In this document: one piece after another, positions 9,276-16,294 of the stretch
Layout of the letters: each line of letters opens with the position of its first letter
Position numbering within the stretch: position 1 is the stretch's first letter
Assembly: GCA_024235795.1 (NCBI GenBank)
Contig: JACKLR010000002.1
Coordinates: 558,001-622,000 of the forward strand
Length of the DNA stretch: 64,000 bases
Source of the DNA: Burkholderiales bacterium
GTDB taxonomy: Bacteria > Pseudomonadota > Gammaproteobacteria > Burkholderiales > Nitrosomonadaceae
Direction of reading: 5' to 3'
Notes under the pieces: generated by a model
Databases searched by the model: none
Seen by the model: only the letters and a program-made list of their open reading frames with translations
What the model was told of the DNA's origin: nothing
Made by a program: the position numbers and the translations under genes

Positions 9276-9345
9276 GCAGAGAGATCTGGGTTCCATTGAC
9301 TTCACGTTTGCCACGGTAGCCGGGATCGTATATGGCTTGCCTTGA
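9252..9345 (-). mobile_element. Remnant of an IS5-type transposase gene
   Basis: Read on the minus strand, this stretch encodes GYRGKREVNGTQ followed by PRKALKKET. That matches residues of the intact transposase at 9520-10824 (GYRGKREVNGTQ and PGKALKKDT). DNA identity is high but not perfect, so this is an older copy, not a recent duplication. It begins within the trbN reading frame and ends about 50 bases before the left end of the intact element. No other part of the old copy is visible. Confidence 0.8.
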
Positions 9346-9396
9346 AGTGGCTCCTCTGAACTCAGCAGCCTGACAGAAAATTAAGTTACGTTGTAA

Positions 9397-10926
9397 TTAG
9401 TCGATCCTGAAATAACTGCAAGCACTTGATATTAAGCTGGAATGATCTATCTTTTGGTGATCATAACAACCGAAAATGTTAAAATGGCACCATATTTCTG
9501 GTCGAACTGGTGATTAAAAATGCTAAGACGTAGCAGTACGATTCATCAACCGAATCTGTTTGGAACAGATTTTTTGATGCAGTTGGATGTCAATGATCCA
9601 TTGCTGAAGCTTGCAGGCGCGATACCGTGGCAAGAATTTGACGAAGCATTCTCGAATCACTACACGAAATCAACAGGCGAGCCGAGTAAGCCGATCCGGT
9701 TGATGGTTGGGTTATTGATCCTGAAGCAATTAGAGAATTTGAGTGACGAATCGATAGTATTGCAGTGGAAGTGCAATCCTTATTATCAGGCTTTTTGCGG
9801 CATGAAAGAGTTCCAGCAGAAGCTGCCTTGTCATAGCACGGAGCTGGTGCATTTTCGCAAGCGCATAGGCGCGCAGGGCATGGAACAGATTTTCCGGATG
9901 AGTGTTGGTTTGCATAGGGAATCGGCGCTGGAAGATGTCATTCATGTTGACACGACAGTGCAAGAGAAGAACATCACATACCCGACAGACAGCAAACTGG
10001 CGATCAAGATTATCAACCGCCTCAACAAGATTGCCAAATCCCATGGTATTTTACAGCGGCGCACTTTCATCAAGGAAGTGAAATCACTGCGCCTGGATAT
10101 CCGGCACTACCGGCACGTAACGAAAAGAGCGAAGGCGAAACGCGCACTGAAACGGCTCAGAACCATTGCAGGTATTTTGATGCGGGAGCTCAGGAGAGAA
10201 TTGCCACAGTACTGCCTATTCGAGTGCTACCAAAAGGATTTTCTACTGTATGAGCGCATCCTGAAACAGAAAATCAAAGACACGCACAAAATCTATTCCC
10301 TGCACGAACCGCAAGTGTACTGTGTCGGCAAGGGAAAAGACCACAAACAATATGAATACGGCAGCAAGGCATCGATAGCCAGCACAGCGAAAGGCAACCT
10401 GATTGTCGGAGTTGTCAGTCACGAACAAAACCTGCATGACAGCCACACATTACCGGAGATATTGCGACATGTTGAGATTTCGCGCGGGAAAGCTGCCAAG
10501 CAGGCCGTATGCGATCGCGGCTACCGCGGCAAACGCGAAGTCAATGGAACTCAGATCATTTTGCCTGGAAAGGCGCTCAAGAAGGATACCCGGTACCAGA
10601 AAGACAAGAAGCGAAAACAGTGCAGGAGGCGTGCCGCGATTGAACCCATTATCGACCACCTGAAGTCGGATTATCGAATGGCAAGGAACTATCTGAAAGG
10701 CGCTATTGGTGATCGCATCAACCTGCTGATGGCTGCCGCAGCCTGGAATCTGAAACAATGGCTGCTGGCCATTTTTTGGCTCTTTTTCCCGTGGCGAAAA
10801 CTGCAAATTTATCGGATTCCTTGATGAAAATCTAAACTGCAAGGGTATGAATTTGATAGGTAGCCGTTTTCTCGGGCGGCTTTTCAATAACAACTGTTGT
10901 TTGATACTTTTTCAGGGGCGGCTAAA
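9397..10926 (+). mobile_element. IS5-like insertion sequence, complete copy
   Basis: The element is about 1.53 kb with one transposase gene. Imperfect terminal inverted repeats are visible: TTAGTCGATCCTGAAA at the left end (9397-9412) and, on the opposite strand at the right end (about 10911-10926), TTTAGCCGCCCCTGAA. The same left-end sequence and the spacing to the transposase start recur in the truncated inverted copy at 20720-21350. I could not define a clear target-site duplication, partly because an older remnant of the same family sits just outside the left end. Confidence 0.8.
9520..10824 (+). CDS. IS5-family DDE transposase
   Basis: A 434-residue transposase with an N-terminal DUF772-like domain (KPIRLMVGLLILKQLENLSD) and a DDE catalytic domain. 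Candidate catalytic residues are the Asp in IHVDTTVQE, the Asp in AVCDRGYRGKRE and the Glu in RRAAIEPIIDHLKSDYRM. A Lys/Arg-rich insertion lies between the first and second Asp. It is full length and shows no frameshift. The first 155 residues are nearly identical to the truncated copy encoded at 20692-21222. Confidence 0.92.
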   Translation: MLRRSSTIHQPNLFGTDFLMQLDVNDPLLKLAGAIPWQEFDEAFSNHYTKSTGEPSKPIRLMVGLLILKQLENLSDESIVLQWKCNPYYQAFCGMKEFQQKLPCHSTELVHFRKRIGAQGMEQIFRMSVGLHRESALEDVIHVDTTVQEKNITYPTDSKLAIKIINRLNKIAKSHGILQRRTFIKEVKSLRLDIRHYRHVTKRAKAKRALKRLRTIAGILMRELRRELPQYCLFECYQKDFLLYERILKQKIKDTHKIYSLHEPQVYCVGKGKDHKQYEYGSKASIASTAKGNLIVGVVSHEQNLHDSHTLPEILRHVEISRGKAAKQAVCDRGYRGKREVNGTQIILPGKALKKDTRYQKDKKRKQCRRRAAIEPIIDHLKSDYRMARNYLKGAIGDRINLLMAAAAWNLKQWLLAIFWLFFPWRKLQIYRIP

Positions 10927-11149
10927 TAACACGAAAATTAGTACCAAATTGCGCGATTAGTTACAGCTGGTGAATGAAATTAGCTTCAAGACCAATGTCT
11001 TGGCTGCTTGAAGCCGGTTTCGGCCTGATACCTATAAGTCCGATGATCAGTATGATCAGCGGTAAGTCTAAGAAAAATATGGCTCGCCAAAAAAGATAAA
11101 TCTGGGCACTGGCTTATTAAGATTCCAATTTAACATTCCAACGTATAAG
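10927..11149. other. Intergenic tract with one possible tiny ORF
   Basis: This gap between the IS5-like element and the first cassette attC site has no convincing gene. One small + strand reading frame, 10974-11099, would encode 41 residues: a short hydrophobic segment (GFGLIPISPMI) followed by a basic tail ending KKNMARQKR. It has no clear ribosome binding site and I recognise no relative. It may be the end of a gene cut by the insertion sequence. Confidence 0.35.
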
Positions 11150-11218
11150 ATAAAACGCTAAGTTCAGTCGAAAAAGAACGCGTTGCAGTCAGACGTAGGC
11201 TGGAGCAACGTGTTATAC
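11150..11218 (-). repeat. attC-like recombination site, cassette 1
   Basis: A 69-bp imperfect dyad directly after the gene at 11213-11554, overlapping its stop codon. On the minus strand it starts with GTATAAC and ends with GTTTTAT, which resemble the integron attC 1R (RYYYAAC) and 1L (GTTRRRY) boxes with deviations. The arms pair imperfectly (AACACGTTG with CGCTAAGTT). Size, position and orientation agree with the other two sites in this array; on its own it would be weak. Confidence 0.55.
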
Positions 11219-11554
11219 GCTTGCAATTGGTAGTATGGAAACGCTATAAGCGCCGCCCATTTTTTGCGAGCTGCCTATAATTACTAACGCAGTTCTATTC
11301 TTTTCAAACCTATATTGTTGCCTATCAGTCGTAAAATCTAGGTGGAAGTCATTTGCCGACAGAGTGTTTACTTCGCTAAGCCTCACCGTACCATCGTAGT
11401 ATCCGTTCCGAACAATCGAAACATCAGTTACGGCGGAAACATTTCTAGCTGGGCTACAATATTCAACGAACGCCCTGAATTTGCAGTTCCCATAAGAATC
11501 GGTGTTAATAGTATGAGCCTCCATTAAGGCATGAATCGCGAGGTACGATTCCAT
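11213..11554 (-). CDS. Small hypothetical protein, integron gene cassette 1
   Basis: A 113-residue protein that I do not recognise. It is preceded by an excellent ribosome site (AAGGAGG, 6 bases before ATG), which supports that it is a real gene. No signal peptide or membrane helix is visible. There are two Cys residues and a run of predicted beta strands (VSAVTDVSIVRNGYYDGTVR, then LVIIGSSQKMGGAYSVS). It is compactly flanked by attC-like sites (11150-11218 and 11575-11640), as expected for a mobile gene cassette; such cassettes commonly encode single-domain unknown proteins. Confidence 0.7.
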   Translation of the reverse strand: MESYLAIHALMEAHTINTDSYGNCKFRAFVEYCSPARNVSAVTDVSIVRNGYYDGTVRLSEVNTLSANDFHLDFTTDRQQYRFEKNRTALVIIGSSQKMGGAYSVSILPIASV

Positions 11555-11574
11555 TTACATCCTCCTTATGTTAT

Positions 11575-11640
11575 ATATAACGTGAAGTTGAGCGTCGCGC
11601 CACCGGTAGACGGAACGTCCTTTCGAACGTAGTGTTATGC
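11575..11640 (-). repeat. attC-like recombination site, cassette 2
   Basis: A 66-bp imperfect dyad between cassettes 1 and 2. On the minus strand it starts with GCATAAC immediately after the stop of the endonuclease gene and ends with GTTATAT. The arms AACGTGAAGTTGA and, in inverse, AACACTACGTTCGA pair with mismatches and bulged bases, as attC sites do. The downstream ribosome site of cassette 1 follows at once. Confidence 0.65.
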
Positions 11641-11641
11641 G

Positions 11642-12661
11642 TCACCGAATAATGCCGGTTCCGGGGGTACGAAGAGCAGTCAACCACTCGACGACTTTGG
11701 CACCGTCTACTTCCTTAATTGGATAACCACGTGTGTGAACAGTTTTCTTGGCGCCAACAGATAATGACGAAGTTGTGACCAAGACTCCCAAGTCTGCACC
11801 TTCGTAAAGTACATCCGCATATAATCCCTTTACGGTTACTTTCTCGACTTTCTCTTTCTGCCTTTTGCATTGGACGAAATGGAGTTGTGACACATCTGAC
11901 TCAGACCGCTGGGGCGTCCAGACGCGGATATCAACTCCGTCATCATTTTGCCCAGGCCCGAGTTCCACTTTGCAGCCGACGCGATGAAAGTACTCAGCCA
12001 CTAATTCTTCGAACTTGCGCCAATGCATTTTGAACAACAGGTGGGAATTCGTTGACAAGAAATCAATAAACCGTTGGTCAATAAACTCGCCATGTGCAGT
12101 CTTATTGGTGGATCGCGAAAAAAGACCGCTAAGCGGGATTACGTTCGTCCATTCGATCCACCGACTTCCCGCATGAGGATTTAGCCGCTGGATTCGTTCG
12201 TGGGTTTCAATTATTTCAAACATCGCCATCATCCCTTTTTCGCCAAGCGTTTCTCGGGCAGAGATGATTAGCGAAGTCGGATTAAGCGAGGTTCTTCCTT
12301 CGCGATGTGCCTCCTCAGTGAGTCGCATCATCCCTTCATAGTAGATAGTGTGAAGTATTTCTATAAACGACTGGCCGTGTTCCTGACCTAATCGACGAGT
12401 GAGGGAAAAAAGATCAAAGATTCCGTTGTGCTTCTCTGGCGTATGACCAATCTTGTGCAATATAGTGAAGTACAGATCCTCGTATTCTTCAGATCGGATA
12501 CGAAGCGTGTGTTCTTCTGAATCGAGCACAAGATCTGGGTACTTTGAACCATAAAGCAGGTCGCAAAGTTCTTGAAGTGATACAGCGACACCAGCCTTGT
12601 AGCCAATTACCTCATGAAGATGATCTCCTAATTGACCAGCGTCAAACCAAAGTGCGCCCAT
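11642..12661 (-). CDS. Mrr-like PD-(D/E)xK restriction endonuclease, integron gene cassette 2
   Basis: A 339-residue protein with a helical N-terminal half of unknown role and a C-terminal Mrr-type nuclease domain from about residue 210. Visible motif elements are Glu219 in FEELVAEYF, NDDGVDIRVW (active-site Asp near 244) and FVQCKRQKEK with the Gln264-x-Lys266 pair typical of Mrr-type enzymes. The tail KTVHTRGYPIKEVDG is also typical of the fold. Type IV Mrr enzymes cut modified foreign DNA, so a defence role is likely but unproven. It lies between two attC-like sites, so it is a cassette gene; no methyltransferase partner is present. Confidence 0.8.
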   Translation of the reverse strand: MGALWFDAGQLGDHLHEVIGYKAGVAVSLQELCDLLYGSKYPDLVLDSEEHTLRIRSEEYEDLYFTILHKIGHTPEKHNGIFDLFSLTRRLGQEHGQSFIEILHTIYYEGMMRLTEEAHREGRTSLNPTSLIISARETLGEKGMMAMFEIIETHERIQRLNPHAGSRWIEWTNVIPLSGLFSRSTNKTAHGEFIDQRFIDFLSTNSHLLFKMHWRKFEELVAEYFHRVGCKVELGPGQNDDGVDIRVWTPQRSESDVSQLHFVQCKRQKEKVEKVTVKGLYADVLYEGADLGVLVTTSSLSVGAKKTVHTRGYPIKEVDGAKVVEWLTALRTPGTGIIR

Positions 12662-12674
12662 TGCTAAGTCCTAC

Positions 12675-12744
12675 GCATAACGTTTGAATTCAGGGGCGCG
12701 ACACGGCTTGATCGCGACGCGTCCCTTGTAATGAAGGGTTAGCG
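12675..12744 (-). repeat. attC recombination site, cassette 3
   Basis: The best attC of the array, 70 bp. On the minus strand it starts with CGCTAAC, overlapping the stop of the 556-residue gene, and ends with GTTATGC. The arms form a clear stem: on the + strand, TTCAGGGGCGCGACACGG pairs imperfectly with the inverse of CGCGACGCGTCCCTT. It closely resembles attC sites of chromosomal integrons in betaproteobacteria and gammaproteobacteria. Confidence 0.8.
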
Positions 12745-14409
12745 CGCGCTCATTCGACCGCTACGCACAGCAGCAACAAAGAACTCAAGAGTGTCCAATG
12801 CTTGTCGAAGAATTCCTGAAAATACGGTACGGAGGCTCTGACTCTCTATGCCGAAATCATTCGCTACCTTTTTATAATTACTGCCCTTTCTGTGTGCAGC
12901 GCTGCTTGACCGCAAATTTTGGAGTTTCCTGAGAAATGAAGTATAGTCAGAGGCACCTTCTACACCGCACGAAGCAAGTGCAACTTCGAGGCGTGCGATG
13001 CTCCCCTTCAGATCGGTCTGCTGCTCTGTGGGAATCAGTTTGTTTAGCTGTTTCTCGTTTAACGAGTCGATCAATATCTTTGTGAGACCCAAAACCAATT
13101 CATCGAAGTCGCGCTGCTCGTCAGTGGCCGGAACCCTTACACATTGGAAGTGGTGTTCGTCGTCACTGCTTAAGGGTATTAACAACTGCCAGCCAAGGCA
13201 TTCCTCACAAGCGGTTCCTAGGTCATGGTAATTTTTCTTAAACAAGTGCTCTGGACGATCCGAGTCTGTGAACTGAGCCAGAAGCTGACGCCTAAAATAG
13301 GTTTCACTCACACCACCTTCTAGTGGCTCATTATTCGCTCGCCAGTGTAGCTGTTCCTCATAGGGTAGATCTCTCCCAAGATCACCGAGCCATGCGCAGA
13401 TTTTGTCATCGTGATGATTGTCGAGTTGCATGCTCCATAGGAAACCACAGCGTAGAAGAGAGTCTTCCACAGAGTATTTACTTGGCTGTTGATAGTACTT
13501 GTCCAAAACCTGCTTACGGAAATGCACAGGGGTCAAGTAATTTGGTGCACCCGGATTTGCTCCAAAAAAGTTTGCCAGAGCATCTGGATTCGATGTGTAG
13601 GTAATTTCATCTCCGGCTTCATCAATACCGATGACGAATTCGATATGTTTCTTCTTCGGTTCTTCGGCAAAACCCCAGAATCCGCTCTTAGACTTTGGCA
13701 GCGGGGCAATGAGGCGCTTTCCCAACAGCCGGCTAAATGCTCGATAGCTACAGATGCTACCAGAGTTGCCAAAGCCAAGTGCCCAACACATAAGACTTTC
13801 GCGATGATTGCCGCTCTCCTCCTTGAGTCCGAACTCTTCCAATGAGTGCTCAGAGTGTTCTCGATAATCGAATTGCATCGATAAGTGCATTTCCTTTATT
13901 GCCAGAAATTGAAGAAGTTCCTTAAGTCTAATCTGAACACGATCCGGTTCAATTACAGCCACTAGGTGCTCATTCCCTCCTTTGTCAATCTTGATGTATT
14001 GTTCCTGTTTTCTGTCGTGATAAAGCTGATGAAAAAGACGAAATTCTTCGCATATTTCCTTATAATCGTCTTTCATTCCGTGGAATTCCCGATCAATGAC
14101 TAAAGGCTCAATCCCGTCGTTATCTCCATAGCGAAGATATTCAACTTGCTCCTCTTCGTTATCGTGGTACACAACAGCATCGGGCATGCCTTGACCGTGC
14201 AAGAAATCCCACGATGGACTGGCAAGCACTCGTTCCACTTGATCGCATGGGATCAAAGCACAGTAAATACCATGGTTGTGGGAGCCATTACTTTCCGACA
14301 GGTATACGGTAACCATATCAGTTAGTTTAAAGTCACGCCGCAACCAATCCAGAAACTGGGATTGCAAGAGCCGTTCTTTGTCAGCATCAATGTTCATAGT
14401 GATATTCAT
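12739..14409 (-). CDS. Large hypothetical protein with C-terminal HEPN-like motif, integron gene cassette 3
   Basis: A 556-residue soluble protein of unknown function, very large for a cassette product. It has no signal peptide or membrane helix. A Cys pair (TACEECLGW) lies near residue 415. Near residue 500 the sequence NLRSSSAAHRKG contains an R-x5-H spacing like the R-x4-6-H catalytic motif of HEPN ribonucleases, and the surrounding sequence looks helical. That similarity is my inference from the motif alone. The 5' side carries GTTAGCC (14426-14432), a cassette recombination core, and the 3' side an attC, so the gene is a cassette of about 1.75 kb. Confidence 0.75.
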   Translation of the reverse strand: MNITMNIDADKERLLQSQFLDWLRRDFKLTDMVTVYLSESNGSHNHGIYCALIPCDQVERVLASPSWDFLHGQGMPDAVVYHDNEEEQVEYLRYGDNDGIEPLVIDREFHGMKDDYKEICEEFRLFHQLYHDRKQEQYIKIDKGGNEHLVAVIEPDRVQIRLKELLQFLAIKEMHLSMQFDYREHSEHSLEEFGLKEESGNHRESLMCWALGFGNSGSICSYRAFSRLLGKRLIAPLPKSKSGFWGFAEEPKKKHIEFVIGIDEAGDEITYTSNPDALANFFGANPGAPNYLTPVHFRKQVLDKYYQQPSKYSVEDSLLRCGFLWSMQLDNHHDDKICAWLGDLGRDLPYEEQLHWRANNEPLEGGVSETYFRRQLLAQFTDSDRPEHLFKKNYHDLGTACEECLGWQLLIPLSSDDEHHFQCVRVPATDEQRDFDELVLGLTKILIDSLNEKQLNKLIPTEQQTDLKGSIARLEVALASCGVEGASDYTSFLRKLQNLRSSSAAHRKGSNYKKVANDFGIESQSLRTVFSGILRQALDTLEFFVAAVRSGRMSAR

Positions 14410-14425
14410 ATTTTGATTGTTCGAA

Positions 14426-14432
14426 GGCTAAC
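14426..14432 (-). other. Cassette recombination core site at 5' end of cassette 3
   Basis: On the minus strand this reads GTTAGCC, preceded by GTATAC. It marks the upstream boundary of cassette 3, where an attI or a previous attC should have ended. The bases further upstream (to about 14490) contain a small inverted repeat (GACATTTTTTGTC), but no convincing attC or integrase gene. Confidence 0.5.
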
Positions 14433-14605
14433 GTATACATATACGACAAAAAATGTCTCATAATCTGGAACGGAATGTCATATAACTTGGCTATGTGTTC
14501 CTAAGTCCTTATTACTTAATTAACTTAAGAATAGAATAACTCCTAATGTAAAGCATAAACTCACCATTTTACTTCCCCCGTTCAAGTAACATACATGGGC
14601 GCCCA

Positions 14606-14868
14606 CATTTGCCAAGCTTTCAATCAATGATGAGTCGAAGGTAAAGATTGCAGCCATACATTCGGATTTTTAGTGAAGCTGTTGCTTCTATCCCTGATGG
14701 AATCCGCTGAGTAGTTCCTGATCACGGGGTCGCACTTTATGTGCTGTGTTACTTACAGGTTTTTCTACTCACGGTCTTACCAGTATCGCCATCATTTCAT
14801 AATTGCCTGTGCAATCTTAGAATTCCTTAATAATTCGTTGTTACTCAGATTTTACTCATCCGCCTCGA
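14606..14868 (-). ncRNA. Putative bridge/seek RNA region of the IS1111 element
   Basis: IS110/IS1111 elements use a guide RNA from a non-coding end to pair target and donor DNA; in the IS1111 group this lies downstream of the transposase (established for the family). Here the 263-base 3' non-coding region has no open frame and contains several short dyads. Assignment is by position only; I did not fold it or identify guide loops. Confidence 0.4.
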
Positions 14869-15909
14869 TTACATTTTGGCAACGATAGTTGCCGGGGTGT
14901 AATCGGGATGGAATGTCTGGTTGTTGGTCAGAAGTGCCCAAACGATCCGAGCATTCTTGTTCGCCAGTGCAACCGCTGCTACATTCTTGTTACGCCGAGT
15001 CATCAACTTTCTCAACCAGCTCTCTGGCTTTGCCTTGTTCTCGGCAAATCGAATCACGGCTCTTGCTCCGTGGATTAGTAGTGTTCTGAGATAGGTATCA
15101 CCGCGCTTGCTGATGCCCAACAAATTCTGTTTGCCCCCACTGGAATGTTGTCTGGGCACCAATCCCATCCATGCAGCTAACTGACGACCACTCTTAAATT
15201 CCTTGGCTCTGCCTACTGTCGCCACAATTGCACTGGCCGTGAGCGGGCCTATTCCAGGAATCTCCGCCAGTTTACTGCTGGCCTCGTTCTCACGGTGCCA
15301 CAACTGGATCTGTCTCTCCAATTCAACTACTTGGCGATCTATCTCCTTCAGGTTCTCTGTCAATCGTTCCAGTAACTTCCGCATCACGCCAGGCAAGTTG
15401 TTCTCACTATCCTCCAGTATTTCCGGCATTCGCTTCATGATCGAATGTATTCCTTGTGGCATCACGATCCCAAACTCTGAAAGCAATCCTCGTATCTGGT
15501 TCGATTGCGCAGTTCTCGCCTTCACAAATCCCTGTCTGGCACGATGTACCGATAGAATGGCCTGTTGCTCTATGTTCTTGATTGGCACAAAACGCATGTT
15601 GGGTCGGCTCACAGCCTCACAGATTGCTTCCGCATCTGCCATATCATGCTTGTTTGTCTTTACGTAGGGTTTGACAAACTGAGGCGACATAAGCTTGACA
15701 GTATGTCCAAATTCACTCAGTTTTCTCGCCCAATAATGTGAACTACCGCATGCTTCAATACCAATCAGGCAAGGTTCAAGATTGGCGAAGAATTTCGCCA
15801 TCTCACTGCGGCGTAGTTGCTTGCGCAGCACGGTCTTACCATGCACATCCACACCGTGAACTTGAAATACTGCTTTTGCCAAATCAATGCCTATCGTTGT
15901 AATCTTCAT
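14869..15909 (-). CDS. IS110-family (IS1111 group) transposase
   Basis: A 346-residue DEDD transposase. The N-terminal RuvC-like domain starts with IGIDLAKAVFQVHGVD, includes CLIGIEACGSSHYW and the NKHDMADAEAI motif, and supplies the acidic residues. The C-terminal transposase_20 domain carries EIPGIGPLTASAIVATVG and the Ser-containing motif (RQHSSGGKQNLLGISKRG). Full length, with a GGAGCG ribosome site before the start. It lies next to the cassette array; some IS1111 relatives insert into attC sites, but the flanks here do not show a clear attC. Confidence 0.93.
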   Translation of the reverse strand: MKITTIGIDLAKAVFQVHGVDVHGKTVLRKQLRRSEMAKFFANLEPCLIGIEACGSSHYWARKLSEFGHTVKLMSPQFVKPYVKTNKHDMADAEAICEAVSRPNMRFVPIKNIEQQAILSVHRARQGFVKARTAQSNQIRGLLSEFGIVMPQGIHSIMKRMPEILEDSENNLPGVMRKLLERLTENLKEIDRQVVELERQIQLWHRENEASSKLAEIPGIGPLTASAIVATVGRAKEFKSGRQLAAWMGLVPRQHSSGGKQNLLGISKRGDTYLRTLLIHGARAVIRFAENKAKPESWLRKLMTRRNKNVAAVALANKNARIVWALLTNNQTFHPDYTPATIVAKM

Positions 15910-16059
15910 GTCGGACGCTCCTCTCTGGTCTAGTGGGCTTTATTGCACCACTACTTTGGCACTTCGATGCCGCTTAGGGTAGTGGGCGTCCATTCCATTA
16001 CGGGGGGCTACAAATACATACCATTGAAAATTAAAGAACAACTATAAAGGTTCTTTGCT

Positions 16060-16261
16060 TTTTCGACAATCAGTTAAATATCCTAAAAGCCGCCTGTGCG
16101 AGCACCCGGACGTGAGTACGGGGCGCAGGCAAGGCGGTGCTACTGGTGGCCATGAGACTCGGCAAGCGCATAAATCCATAGGAGGGAACCGCCGGCGCAC
16201 CATACGCCTAAGAGTGGGAGGTGCCTGTGGAGTTATGCGCGTTTGCAGCGTTTGATATAAC
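16060..16261. other. GC-rich structured intergenic tract upstream of the serine recombinase
   Basis: About 200 bases with no supported gene and higher GC than the surrounding DNA. It contains nested complementary segments: CCGCCTGTGCG near 16090 pairs with CGCAGG and then GGCGG near 16125-16137, with CACCC/GGGG inside, and a GGTGC near 16136 faces GCGCACC near 16195. Such density suggests a folded RNA or an attachment/regulatory region for the recombinase. I do not recognise an RNA family; a 5' fragment of a group II intron is one untested possibility. Confidence 0.4.
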
Positions 16262-16294
16262 ATGACGCATCAATCCCAACAAGGAATAAGAAAA

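Larger units (their letters stand above)
14594..15993 (-). mobile_element. IS110-family element, IS1111 group
   Basis: The element is about 1.4 kb with subterminal inverted repeats: ATGGGCGCCCAC at 14594-14605 and GTGGGCGTCCAT at 15982-15993, complementary apart from one base. These lie near the ends of IS1111-group members. The transposase is read on minus, leaving about 75 bases upstream and about 260 non-coding bases downstream. Exact tips cannot be fixed without comparison to relatives; the element may extend a few bases beyond each repeat. Confidence 0.75.

Noticed and set aside
9397..10926. A composite transposon with target duplications made by the two IS5-like copies
   Set aside because: One copy is truncated and in inverted orientation, and no matching target duplication was found; the copies bracket the cargo, but a mobile composite transposon is not supported.
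13323..13845. Two overlapping + frames antisense to the cassette 3 gene
   Set aside because: They arise from the codon bias of the minus-strand gene, and lack ribosome sites; the cassette architecture supports the minus strand.
11150..14432. A complete mobile integron
   Set aside because: No integron integrase or attI could be found on either side within the window; only cassettes and attC-like sites are present.
15203..15667. A 154-codon + frame antisense to the IS1111 transposase
   Set aside because: Shadow of a complete, recognisable transposase.
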